Source of the DNA: an uncultured SAR116 cluster alpha proteobacterium
GTDB taxonomy: Bacteria; Pseudomonadota; Alphaproteobacteria; Puniceispirillales; Marisalimonadaceae
Direction: 5' to 3'
Length of the DNA: 64,000 nt
Assembly (NCBI GenBank): GCA_902517815.1
Contig: CABYED010000001.1
Coordinates: forward strand, 62,001 to 126,000
The notes beneath the pieces are model-generated. The model was not told where the DNA came from and did no database searches. It worked only from the letters and a program-made list of their open reading frames with translations. Both the position numbers and the translations under genes were made by a program. Each line of letters starts with the position of its first letter. Position 1 is the first letter of the stretch. Shown in pieces: positions 26,048 through 34,043 of the stretch.

Positions 26048-26416
26048 ATGCTATCAATCGAAAATTGGATAAACAACATAAATTCCAATAAAAGATTAAT
26101 TGAAAATGGTCGTTGGTTAAATATCACTTTCACATTTGGTATTGGAGACAAAGATTATTTATTTGAGATCCTGAGTGGAAATGTATTGTCTATAAATGAA
26201 AGAAAAATTTTAACACAAAGTGGAACTTTTAAAATTTATGGACAAAGGGATAGTTGGAATAAACATTGGTTAAAAATACCTCCTAGAGATTATCATGATA
26301 TCTTTGCTATGCTTGCAAGAAAAATTATATATATAGATGGAGATCTAACCCCATTTATGCAAAACCTTCAATATTTCAAAGATCTAATAGCTTCTAATAG
26401 GGATATGTATGACTGA
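26048..26416 (+). CDS. Small protein, possibly SCP2-like
   Basis: A 122-aa soluble protein without a signal peptide. I do not recognise it with certainty. Its layout of short beta-strands (RWLNITFTFGIG, YLFEILSGNVLSI, TFKIYGQRDSW) followed by AMLARKIIYIDGD and a C-terminal helix recalls the sterol-carrier-protein-2 fold that binds lipids or acyl-CoAs. This is a structural guess. The gene overlaps the following alpha/beta hydrolase by 8 bp, so the two are translationally coupled and probably work together. Confidence 0.6.
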   Translation: MLSIENWINNINSNKRLIENGRWLNITFTFGIGDKDYLFEILSGNVLSINERKILTQSGTFKIYGQRDSWNKHWLKIPPRDYHDIFAMLARKIIYIDGDLTPFMQNLQYFKDLIASNRDMYD

Positions 26417-27257
26417 TTTAAACTTTGAGGATATTATTGGTAGATATTTTAATTTAAATTTAAAAAAGGACAATTATAGAATTTATGTTGAAGAGGCCGG
26501 ACAGGGGGCACCTCTACTATGTCTGCATACAGCTGGGTCTGATGGAAGACAATTTCGACATATTTTAAATGATAAAAGAATTACAAATAATTATAGAGTA
26601 ATTGTTTTTGATTTGCCTTGGCATGGGAAATCCAACCCACCAGAAGGTTATGAATTGAAAGACTACAAACTAACTACAAATCTTTATAAAGAAATAATAA
26701 TGTCTTTTTGTAAGCAATATAAATTAATTGATCCAGTTATAATGGGTTGCTCCATGGGTGGAAGAGTAGTCTTACATCTTGCCCTAGAACATTGTGATTA
26801 CTTTAAAGCTGTGATTGCACTTGAAGGTTCTGACAAACTCGAACCTTATTATGATCTAGATTGGCTGCACAGACCAGATGTTCATGGTGGTTTAGTTCAA
26901 GCGGCATTTGTTTCCTCACAAATAGCACCTCAAAGTCCAAATAATTTTAAACATGAAACTTTATGGCATTATATGCAAGGAGGGCCCGGCGTTTTCAAAG
27001 GAGATCTTTATTTTTATTGGCATGACGGAGACTTTGACGACCGTTCAAATTTAATAGATACTTCAAAATGTCCAGTATATCTTTTATCAGGTGAATATGA
27101 CTGTTCTTGCACACCTGAACGGACAATGGAAACAGCAAAAAGAATTAAGGGATCTAAGGCAACTATAATACCAGGAATAGGTCATTTTCCTATGTCAGAA
27201 AACCCAGAATTATTTAAATCTTATATTTATCCAATATTAGATGAGATATTAAAATAA
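26409..27257 (+). CDS. Alpha/beta hydrolase
   Basis: A 282-aa serine hydrolase: LCLHTAGSDGRQFRH around the oxyanion hole, the nucleophile elbow MGCSMGGRVV with the catalytic serine, LLSGEYDCSC for the acid, and PGIGHFPMSENP for the histidine. Members act on esters, amides or C-C bonds. It overlaps the small SCP2-like gene upstream by 8 bp and converges on an SDR gene with a 2-bp gap. Given the nitrile hydratase nearby without an amidase, an amide substrate is thinkable but unsupported. Confidence 0.8.
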   Translation: MTDLNFEDIIGRYFNLNLKKDNYRIYVEEAGQGAPLLCLHTAGSDGRQFRHILNDKRITNNYRVIVFDLPWHGKSNPPEGYELKDYKLTTNLYKEIIMSFCKQYKLIDPVIMGCSMGGRVVLHLALEHCDYFKAVIALEGSDKLEPYYDLDWLHRPDVHGGLVQAAFVSSQIAPQSPNNFKHETLWHYMQGGPGVFKGDLYFYWHDGDFDDRSNLIDTSKCPVYLLSGEYDCSCTPERTMETAKRIKGSKATIIPGIGHFPMSENPELFKSYIYPILDEILK

Positions 27258-27259
27258 TT

Positions 27260-28036
27260 TTAACCAGTTTTTTCTATATTCCCACATACACTGACTGCTT
27301 GACCAGAAATATTTCTTCCAAGAGGGCTGCATAAAAAATGTGCTTGCTCTGCTAAATCGTCATGCGTCACAAATCTATTTAATGATGCGCCGGATAAAAT
27401 TTCGTCTTTCATTACTTCGAATGATAGTTTTTTAACTTTAGCCTTTGCTTCAATAACTCTATTTTGTCTCTCGCCTTCAACAATACCTGGCAAAAGTGCG
27501 TTTGCTCTTATACCCCGAGGACCTAGTTCAATTGCTAAACTCTTAATCATGCCTATAACCGCCCATTTTGTAGCTGCGTAAGGTATCCTATAAGCAAAGC
27601 CAACTCTGCCAGCAACAGAAGATACTGAAAGAATTGATCCATCGTTATTCATACGTGGAACAACTAGTCTCATTGTTTCAAAATGACTAGTAATATTAAC
27701 TTGTAAACACTCTTGCCAACCTCCTAGCGTTTGCTCACCAACACCAGCAGTCTCTCCTGCAATCCCAGCATTATTTACTATAATGTCAATTTCTTTTAGG
27801 TAATCAAACCCGGCTTCAACCATAGATGAGATCAATTGGGTTTGTCTAAGGTCACATACAACTGCTTTAATATTATCGTCAACATCATTGACTTTTTTCA
27901 CAGATCCAGCATTGATGTCACATACAAAGACTTTGGCTCCTGCTTTGTCAAATCTTTTAGCTATTGCATACCCAATCCCATCAGCTCCAGCTGTTATAAG
28001 AGCTTTTTTACCTTCAAGAAGTCTTTCGTAGTTCAT
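27260..28036 (-). CDS. SDR family oxidoreductase
   Basis: A 258-aa classical short-chain dehydrogenase. The cofactor loop is TAGADGIGYAIAKRF, with NNAGIAGE after strand 4, SVSSVAGR for the catalytic serine, and YAATK for the Tyr/Lys pair. FVCDIN at the end of strand 2 carries an acidic residue, which favours NAD over NADP. It is the last gene of a three-gene unit (dehydrogenase-BKACE-SDR), 10 bp behind the BKACE gene, and probably oxidises or reduces an intermediate of the same pathway. Confidence 0.88.
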   Translation of the reverse strand: MNYERLLEGKKALITAGADGIGYAIAKRFDKAGAKVFVCDINAGSVKKVNDVDDNIKAVVCDLRQTQLISSMVEAGFDYLKEIDIIVNNAGIAGETAGVGEQTLGGWQECLQVNITSHFETMRLVVPRMNNDGSILSVSSVAGRVGFAYRIPYAATKWAVIGMIKSLAIELGPRGIRANALLPGIVEGERQNRVIEAKAKVKKLSFEVMKDEILSGASLNRFVTHDDLAEQAHFLCSPLGRNISGQAVSVCGNIEKTG

Positions 28037-28046
28037 TTTTAACTTT

Positions 28047-28979
28047 CTAATTTATGTTAGTATTACTTTTTCCTTTTAGCCCTAACATTTGTCTTGCTTC
28101 ATCAGGTGTAGCAATCTCAAGTGAAAGCCCTTCTAAGATTTCTCTTACCCTTTTTACTTGATCAGCATTTGTCTTTGCTAAATTACCAGGACCATCCCAT
28201 AAAGAATCTTCAAGACCTACACGCACATGAGAACCTAAAGAAGCACCAGTTGCATTCATCCTCATTTGTATTGCTCCAGCGCCCACAACCGACCATTCAT
28301 AACCTACTTCACCAAATAATTTATCAGCTGTTTTTTTCATATGTAATAAATTATCAGCATCTGCTCCTATACCACCCATTATTCCCATAACAAATTGAAT
28401 AAAGTAAGGACCTTTTAACATACCTTCTCTATGAAAATAATGGAGATTATATAAATGGCCAACATCATAACATTCAAACTCAAACTTAGTTCCATTTTCA
28501 TACCCAAATGTCATTATGTTTTCAATATCTTCAAAAGTATTTTTAAAAAGAGAATACTTACTTTTTTCAAGCATCTCTTTTTCCCATGGATATTTTAACT
28601 GATTATGTCTTTTGAGCATTGGGAAAAGTCCAAAGTTCATTGAACCCATATTCAAAGACGCAAGTTCTGGTTTAAAATGCATTGCAGGTTTCATTCTCTC
28701 TTCCACAGTCATTTGTGGACCACCTCCAGTTGTAATATTTATGACTGCATCACAAGATTTGTGAATAGTTGGTAGAAATTTTTGAAATTCTTCTGGATCT
28801 TGTGTAGGGTGTCCATCAACCTCGTCTCGTGCGTGCAAATGCAGAACAGCTGCACCAGCTTCATGTGCTGCTAATGAATGTTCTATAACCTCTTCTGCTG
28901 TTACAGGCAAAAACTCTGACATTGAAGGTGTATGTATCGCTCCTGTAACAGCGCAACTGATAATTACTTTTTTAGCCAT
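28047..28979 (-). CDS. 3-keto-5-aminohexanoate cleavage family protein (BKACE, DUF849)
   Basis: A 310-aa TIM-barrel enzyme of the beta-keto acid cleavage family, which uses acetyl-CoA to split a beta-keto acid into acetoacetate and a new acyl-CoA. The zinc-binding HLHAR (His47, His49), the N-terminal VTGAIHTPSMS and the segment NITTGGG are characteristic. PDEARQMLGLKG at the end is also typical. The start codon follows the upstream dehydrogenase stop directly. The dehydrogenase would supply its beta-keto substrate. The precise substrate (dehydrocarnitine, 3-ketohexuronate-derived acid or other) is unresolved. Confidence 0.9.
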   Translation of the reverse strand: MAKKVIISCAVTGAIHTPSMSEFLPVTAEEVIEHSLAAHEAGAAVLHLHARDEVDGHPTQDPEEFQKFLPTIHKSCDAVINITTGGGPQMTVEERMKPAMHFKPELASLNMGSMNFGLFPMLKRHNQLKYPWEKEMLEKSKYSLFKNTFEDIENIMTFGYENGTKFEFECYDVGHLYNLHYFHREGMLKGPYFIQFVMGIMGGIGADADNLLHMKKTADKLFGEVGYEWSVVGAGAIQMRMNATGASLGSHVRVGLEDSLWDGPGNLAKTNADQVKRVREILEGLSLEIATPDEARQMLGLKGKSNTNIN

Positions 28980-29915
28980 TTAAATATCCTCTCCTAATTC
29001 ACATTTAAGCTTTCTAATTAATGCAATCATTTTATTTCTTTTTTCTACTCTATTATCCCTTTGATCATAAGATAATCTATTTCTTTGATCCATTTCTAAT
29101 TTATTTAAATATTGTTCAGAATATTCAGGGACACTATTTTGCTCCTTAGCTAAATTTTTTATACCCTTTTTGTATCGAGTAAAAGAATCTTTAATACCCT
29201 CTGGTGCATTTAAATCCATAATCTCAAAGGGACCCATGAATGCCCATCTTATACCTAATGCGTGTTTTAAAGCTATATCGATATCTTCCATTGAAGCAAA
29301 ACCTCCTTCGTGGAGTCTTACTGCTTCGTTAAGAAGAGCACCCTGCAATCTATTTAAAACAAAACCCTCTGCCTCTTTATTTACAGTAATAGCTGCATAT
29401 TTAGCTTTTTTGTATATTGATACAGCTTGTTTAATAATTTTTGGGTCAGTATTTACTCCACCAGCAACTTCAACAAATGGAACAATATGGGGTGGCAAAG
29501 CGGGATGGGCATTGATACATCTAAACTTATGTTTAACAAGCTCGGAAATTTTAGAAATCAGAAGATAAGATGAAGATGATGCAATAATTGTATTTTCTGG
29601 CGATAATTTATCTAATTGTTCAAACACTGATTTTTTTAGCTCTAAATCCTCTAACACACTTTCTTGAACTAAGATTGAATCATTGCAAGTTTCTTCAATA
29701 GTACAGTTCAACTTTATGTTAGAATTTATCTTCTCTTCATCTATTTCAGGGTTAATGATACGTAAATCTTGGATTAATTTATTCGCTAAACTTTTAAATT
29801 TTGTAGAACTATCGTCACTTTTATCATAAACAAAACATTTAAAACCAGCATTCGCAAAACCTATTGCCCAGCTTGCTCCAATTAGACCAACACCACAGAT
29901 ACCAATTTTATCCAT
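28980..29915 (-). CDS. 3-hydroxyacyl-CoA dehydrogenase family, CRYL1/carnitine-dehydrogenase-like
   Basis: A 311-aa NAD-dependent beta-hydroxyacid dehydrogenase. It has the Rossmann GVGLIGASWA, then ASSSSYLL, the catalytic His in CINAHPALPPHIVPFVEV, and a C-terminal domain with LNRLQGALLNEAVRL and GPFEIMDLNAPEG. The latter resembles lambda-crystallin (L-gulonate 3-dehydrogenase) and L-carnitine dehydrogenase more than fatty-acid enzymes. Its product would be a beta-keto acid, the natural substrate of the BKACE encoded next. ATG at 29915 is chosen over TTG at 29921 because AGGAT lies at a sensible distance. Confidence 0.82.
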   Translation of the reverse strand: MDKIGICGVGLIGASWAIGFANAGFKCFVYDKSDDSSTKFKSLANKLIQDLRIINPEIDEEKINSNIKLNCTIEETCNDSILVQESVLEDLELKKSVFEQLDKLSPENTIIASSSSYLLISKISELVKHKFRCINAHPALPPHIVPFVEVAGGVNTDPKIIKQAVSIYKKAKYAAITVNKEAEGFVLNRLQGALLNEAVRLHEGGFASMEDIDIALKHALGIRWAFMGPFEIMDLNAPEGIKDSFTRYKKGIKNLAKEQNSVPEYSEQYLNKLEMDQRNRLSYDQRDNRVEKRNKMIALIRKLKCELGEDI

Positions 29916-29926
29916 TATCAAATCCT

Positions 29927-29958
29927 AAAAAAAAACCGCATCTTTCTGATGCGGTTTT
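29927..29958 (-). terminator. Rho-independent terminator of the second TRAP operon
   Basis: On the minus strand an 11-bp stem (GATGCGGTTTT pairing with AAAACCGCATC, arms 29948-29958 and 29932-29942, loop of 5) is followed by nine consecutive U residues (29927-29935 in reverse). It lies 10 bp beyond the large-permease stop and 12 bp before the start of the dehydrogenase gene, so it separates the TRAP operon from the dehydrogenase-BKACE-SDR unit or allows only partial read-through. Confidence 0.85.
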
Positions 29959-29968
29959 CATTAAGTTG

Positions 29969-31360
29969 CTAAATTAGCCGCGGAAGCCATAATGCCATTT
30001 CTGGTTGATAAATAACAAATCCGAGACCAATCAATTGTATAATAACAAAAGGTACAACCCCTCTATATATGCTTAAAGTAGCAACTTCTGGGGGAGCTAC
30101 TCCTTTTAAATAAAACAAGGCGAAACCGAATGGTGGTGTAAGAAATGAAGTTTGGAGATTTATAGCCATTAAAACTAAAAACCAAACCAATGTTTCCTTA
30201 CGTCCATCAAGACCAGTTAATTGCGATACATGATCTCCAAAATCTAATAGAACAACCAATGGAGCAAAAATTGGTAAAATGATAAGAGTAATTTCAACCC
30301 AATCTAAAAAGAATCCGAGTAAAAATGTCATTCCCATTAATAAAAATAATAAACCCCAAGACCCTAGACCTGCTTTTTCTATTAATTCTTCAACAATATA
30401 ATCGCCACCAAGTGATCTGAAAACATAGGCAAAACATGTTGCACTTAATATGATCATAAATACCATTGCAATAGTAAGACCAGAAGAATGTAAAACACTT
30501 CTCAACATTGGAAGTGTAAACTTATTACCTATTATAGCTAGAAAAGTTGCACCAAATGCACCTACAGCTCCTGCTTCACTAGGTGTAGCCCAACCAAGTA
30601 AAATTGAACCTTTTATGAGTGTAATCAAAGCAACAGGTGGTAAAAATGCTTTTAAAACCATTTGTGGCAATCTACCTTTTTCATATTGAAGCTCATTTTC
30701 ATTTACTGCAGGGGCAACATTTCTATCAATAGAACACCACACAAAAATAAATATTAAATACATTAAGGCTAATGTTAATCCTGGAATAACTGCACCCATA
30801 AACAGATTTCCAACAGAAACTTGCATAATATCAGCCATAATAATCAACATAATACTTGGAGGAATTAAAATACCTAATGTTCCAGAGGCAGCAATTACTC
30901 CTGTTGAAAGCGCATGACTATATTTATTTCTTAACATTGTTGGTAATGCTAATGCTGTCATCATTGTTACTGACGCTCCAATGATACCTGTCATAGCAGC
31001 TAACACAGTACCCATTACAGTCACTGACATCGCAAGACCACCAGGAACTTTTCTTAGTAAAATTTGGGTTGTTCTTAATAAATCATTAGCTATACCACTT
31101 CTTTCCATCATAGTACCCATAAATACAAAGCTAGGTATGGCAACTAATATTAAGTTTTCAGCAGAAAATCCCCACATTCTAGGAACAAAATTAAAAAATT
31201 CTGCAATTTTAAACACTCCAAATAGATAACCAATAAATCCATAAGTTATTGCTACCCCACCAAGTATAAAACCAACAGGATATCCTATAAATAATAGTAC
31301 CCCCATCGTCAAAAACATAAAAATTGGCAGATATTCTATGATAATATCAACAAAATCCAT
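29969..31360 (-). CDS. TRAP transporter large permease (DctM), TakM-like
   Basis: A 463-aa membrane protein of the TRAP large-subunit family with about 12 helices. Typical segments are MTGIIGASVTMMTALALPTML, AASGTLGILIPPSIMLIIMAD, WATPSEAGAVGAFGA and LTPPFGFALFYLKG. The extra length relative to the first DctM (424 aa) and the binding protein type put it in the TakPQM (2-oxo-acid) group. It lies 8 bp after a third membrane-protein gene and ends at the terminator described beside it. Confidence 0.92.
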   Translation of the reverse strand: MDFVDIIIEYLPIFMFLTMGVLLFIGYPVGFILGGVAITYGFIGYLFGVFKIAEFFNFVPRMWGFSAENLILVAIPSFVFMGTMMERSGIANDLLRTTQILLRKVPGGLAMSVTVMGTVLAAMTGIIGASVTMMTALALPTMLRNKYSHALSTGVIAASGTLGILIPPSIMLIIMADIMQVSVGNLFMGAVIPGLTLALMYLIFIFVWCSIDRNVAPAVNENELQYEKGRLPQMVLKAFLPPVALITLIKGSILLGWATPSEAGAVGAFGATFLAIIGNKFTLPMLRSVLHSSGLTIAMVFMIILSATCFAYVFRSLGGDYIVEELIEKAGLGSWGLLFLLMGMTFLLGFFLDWVEITLIILPIFAPLVVLLDFGDHVSQLTGLDGRKETLVWFLVLMAINLQTSFLTPPFGFALFYLKGVAPPEVATLSIYRGVVPFVIIQLIGLGFVIYQPEMALWLPRLI

Positions 31361-31368
31361 AACTACAC

Positions 31369-31845
31369 CTATGCTTTCTCATTTTTAATATTATAATTTT
31401 CAAATTCTCCAGTATATCTCTGCCAAGCAACTATCCTTGAAATTCTCCATCCATATTTAAGTGAGAGGAGGAATAAACAAACAAAAATAGTAATTGTTAA
31501 TAAAGAAGAATTTTTTGTAAGCGCATCGTAGAAACATAACCCTACTATTACTGATGGAGCCAAAGAAATTATGTAAGATGAAAATAATTCATATTTACGT
31601 ATAACGCTAAATATCGAATATATTACTGAAACTGAAGCAAATACCCAAAAATAGTAAATCAAATTATTACTTTCTAAAATTGATAGAATAGCAGCCAGTC
31701 CAATTATTCCGTAAATCGTTCCAACAAAGACACCATAAGCAGCTAATTCATATTGTGATTGGGCTAAGGTTAGGTCTTTAGCCTCAGTTAAATAAGGTGT
31801 TTTTTGTTTATCAAATATATAGCCTGGAATTTTTGAAAACCACAT
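31369..31845 (-). CDS. Hypothetical four-helix membrane protein in TRAP operon
   Basis: A 158-aa protein with four hydrophobic segments (about residues 34-56, 62-81, 89-107, 112-130) flanked by a hydrophilic N-terminus (MWFSKIPGYIFDKQKT) and C-terminus. I do not recognise the family. It is encoded between the small and large permease genes in the same direction with short gaps, so it is very probably made with the transporter. It could be an accessory or regulatory subunit; it does not resemble DctQ, which is encoded separately upstream. Confidence 0.75.
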   Translation of the reverse strand: MWFSKIPGYIFDKQKTPYLTEAKDLTLAQSQYELAAYGVFVGTIYGIIGLAAILSILESNNLIYYFWVFASVSVIYSIFSVIRKYELFSSYIISLAPSVIVGLCFYDALTKNSSLLTITIFVCLFLLSLKYGWRISRIVAWQRYTGEFENYNIKNEKA

Positions 31846-31884
31846 TGTTTATCTCATAGAGTTTTAACAGAGTAATTTTTAGTC

Positions 31885-32496
31885 TTATTTAATTTCATCA
31901 TAATCAAGTACCATAAGATCAAGTTTCTTTTTATTATCGCCCCATATGACAGCAATTAATTGTATCATAACTGACAAACCACCAAGAAAAAGGAAGAAAT
32001 AACCAATCGGCAGAAATGTTTTAATGATCCATCTGTTACTTAAACCAACTAGTGAGGCGGACACCTCATTAATCACATAAGAATCCACCATGTAAATCCA
32101 AGAAAAATAAACACAAATTAGTGTGAATGGGAGCATGAACAAAATATTGCCATAAAATTCAACTTTTGCCTTAGATCGAAAGTTAAAATTTTCTCTAAGA
32201 AAATCAACTCTTACATGCCTGTTATGGGTGTATCCATAACCTAAAACTAAACAAAAAACTACTGTGTGAAGGTGCCATTCCATTTCTTGCATTAATGTTG
32301 ATTCAAAAAATGAACCAAAGTTTTGGACCATAAATATTTGTATCCAAACCAATTTTCTAGCAACAACATCCCACATTGTTATTATGACTAGGGGTACCAA
32401 AAGCCAAGTACTGGCTCTACCAACTCTATTTACAATTTCTCTTAGCCTTTCGCTGAGTGAAATTAGACCTTCCATATTTTGTTGTGTAAGTGCCAT
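31885..32496 (-). CDS. TRAP transporter small permease (DctQ)
   Basis: A 203-aa protein with four transmembrane segments and the TRAP small-subunit signature around MQEMEWHLHTVVFCLVLGYG, followed by NRHVRVDFLRE. The stretch EWHLH in place of the common SEEL motif is typical of the TakQ-like subgroup. The ATG at 32496 has GGGGA upstream and is preferred over TTG at 32508. It lies beyond the hairpin that follows the binding-protein gene. Confidence 0.88.
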   Translation of the reverse strand: MALTQQNMEGLISLSERLREIVNRVGRASTWLLVPLVIITMWDVVARKLVWIQIFMVQNFGSFFESTLMQEMEWHLHTVVFCLVLGYGYTHNRHVRVDFLRENFNFRSKAKVEFYGNILFMLPFTLICVYFSWIYMVDSYVINEVSASLVGLSNRWIIKTFLPIGYFFLFLGGLSVMIQLIAVIWGDNKKKLDLMVLDYDEIK

Positions 32497-32567
32497 TATT
32501 TTCCCCAAAAATATAAAACTATTAAAATTTAATTAACTTATTAAGTTTAATATTTCAATTTATTTAT

Positions 32568-32607
32568 AAAAAAAAAGTACACTTGTTTTTAAAAAACAAG
32601 TGTACTT
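32568..32607 (-). terminator. Intra-operon terminator/attenuator after the TRAP binding protein
   Basis: In the gap between the binding-protein gene and the small permease, AAGTACACTTGTTTTT (32575-32590) is matched by its exact complement at 32592-32607. On the minus strand the stem is followed by a run of nine U (32568-32576 in reverse). This is a strong intrinsic terminator inside the operon. Partial read-through would make more binding protein than permease, as TRAP systems need. Confidence 0.8.
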
Positions 32608-32620
32608 CAAAGATTTAGTA

Positions 32621-33679
32621 TTAGTACTTTTTAGCCTTTAAATAAGCTCTTGAAGACCAAATACTATAATCTTCTCTGAACTTGTTGTAGCTTGCAGTAA
32701 TTTCTTTGAAAAGAGGGTCAGAAGCTGATTTCTCCTCAACAACAGCATCCCAAGCTTTCTTAAACTTAGAAATTTCTGAGTCAGGCCATGTTACAAATGT
32801 AACACCTTTTTTCTCAAGCTCTGCCATAGCAGGTACCTGCTTAGCATCAGATCTAACTAATGCCCACCACATTGTGTCACGACATGCTGTATTAATAACA
32901 GCTTGTTGTGTCTTAGTAAGACCACCCCAACCTTTGGTGCTCATTAAAAGTTCACCAATCGATGTTTGCTGGTGCCAACCTGGGAAATAGTTAAATTTTG
33001 CTAACTGATAGAAACCATAACTTAAGTCGTGTGTAGGCATAGAAAATTCTGTTGCATCAATAACACCCTTTTCTAAAGCTGGATAAATATCTCCACCTGC
33101 AAGTAACTGTGTTGACACGCCTAATTTACTCATAACCATAGCACCAAGACCAAAGAAACGCATTTTCATACCTTTCAACTCTTCAACATTATTGATTTTC
33201 TTTCTAAACCAACCTGATGTCTCAGGAGCATGAGTTAAACAGTTAAGAGCTTTAAGGCCATACTCACCATAAATTCTGTCTTTTAACTGCTGACCTCCGC
33301 CATACTCCATCCAACCATGGTACTCACTAGCACCTGGACCAAAAGGAACAGCTGTGAAGTAAGAAACTGCAGGGATTTTACCAGCATGGTATCCAGGTGT
33401 TGTATAACCTGCATCTACTGATCCATTTTTAACAGCATCCCAAACTTCTAATGAAGGTACAAGAGCGTTTGGCTCGTGAAATCTCAATTGAACATCGCCA
33501 CCTGAGATTGACTTAACTTTGTTAGAAAAATAAACAGCAGCTTCACCGTTGATGGCAACTTGGCTACCCCAAGTACTTTGCATTTTCCAACGCAGCTTAT
33601 CAGCATTTGCTGAAACAGCTACTAAACTAGTTGCAGCTATAGCTACAGCGCCTACGAATAGGCTAGATTTGAATTTCAT
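32621..33679 (-). CDS. TRAP transporter substrate-binding protein, TakP-like
   Basis: A 352-aa periplasmic binding protein with signal peptide (hydrophobic core about residues 6-22, cleavage near SANA-DK). Features of the TakP group are WKMQSTWGSQ, VPFGPGASEYHGWMEYGGG, ELKGMKMRFFGLGAMVM and GGDIYPALEKGVIDATEF, then FPGWHQQTSIGELLM. TakP binds 2-oxo monocarboxylates with a cation. The pocket-lining segment after DATEF differs from the usual WVGPYDD, so the ligand may differ. The ATG at 33679 has a very strong AGGGAGGAA ribosome-binding site; an upstream in-frame start at 33718 is not needed. Confidence 0.92.
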   Translation of the reverse strand: MKFKSSLFVGAVAIAATSLVAVSANADKLRWKMQSTWGSQVAINGEAAVYFSNKVKSISGGDVQLRFHEPNALVPSLEVWDAVKNGSVDAGYTTPGYHAGKIPAVSYFTAVPFGPGASEYHGWMEYGGGQQLKDRIYGEYGLKALNCLTHAPETSGWFRKKINNVEELKGMKMRFFGLGAMVMSKLGVSTQLLAGGDIYPALEKGVIDATEFSMPTHDLSYGFYQLAKFNYFPGWHQQTSIGELLMSTKGWGGLTKTQQAVINTACRDTMWWALVRSDAKQVPAMAELEKKGVTFVTWPDSEISKFKKAWDAVVEEKSASDPLFKEITASYNKFREDYSIWSSRAYLKAKKY

Positions 33680-34043
33680 GAAATTCCTCCCTAGTATCAT
33701 AAAAAAGGCTATTACCAAAAAGTTTGATATTAATTAGATAATTGCCCAATTAAAAGAAACTTATGTTTCTCAACTGATTCGTATCTTTCTTAATAATTTC
33801 AATAAAGGCAAGTAAAATCTTATAAAATTTCAATTATTTTTTTTTTCTTGACACGCATTTTTTTTATTTTGCCTAATTTATATTCTATGTTTTTAAATTT
33901 ATTAACTTTGATCAATTATTGAACAAATTTATTTTCTTAAAAACTGTAAAAGCAATTTAAACATATTTTAAGGCAAACAACTCTCAATACATTGATAAAT
34001 GGAGGGAATTTTCTTCATTTACTTTAAATGTAAAAAAATTATT
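33680..34043. other. Gene-free 364-bp leader of the second TRAP operon
   Basis: The only gap above 300 bp. It lies between the uronate dehydrogenase stop and the TRAP binding-protein start, both on the minus strand. It is very AT-rich with runs of T and A, and must hold the TRAP promoter and probably a leader. I see the strong Shine-Dalgarno sequence at its edge and one small palindrome (33755-33770), but no convincing sigma70 promoter pair on the minus strand, no ORF and no riboswitch I can name. Confidence 0.6.
33755..33770. promoter_or_regulatory. Short palindrome, candidate operator upstream of TRAP genes
   Basis: AGAAAC-TTAT-GTTTCT is a perfect 6-bp dyad with a 4-bp centre, 76 bp before the binding-protein start codon. 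Its size fits a dimeric repressor site, such as a GntR- or LacI-type operator. No regulator gene adjoins. Given the base composition, chance occurrence is quite possible. Confidence 0.25.

Noticed and set aside
28047-29915. Confident assignment to L-carnitine catabolism
   Set aside because: The dehydrogenase lacks the fused thioesterase domain seen in some carnitine enzymes and looks at least as close to L-gulonate dehydrogenase; the substrate is left open.
33848-33884. TTGACA with TATATT on the plus strand as a promoter
   Set aside because: The spacing is about 25 bp, well above the usual 16-18, and no plus-strand gene lies within several kilobases.
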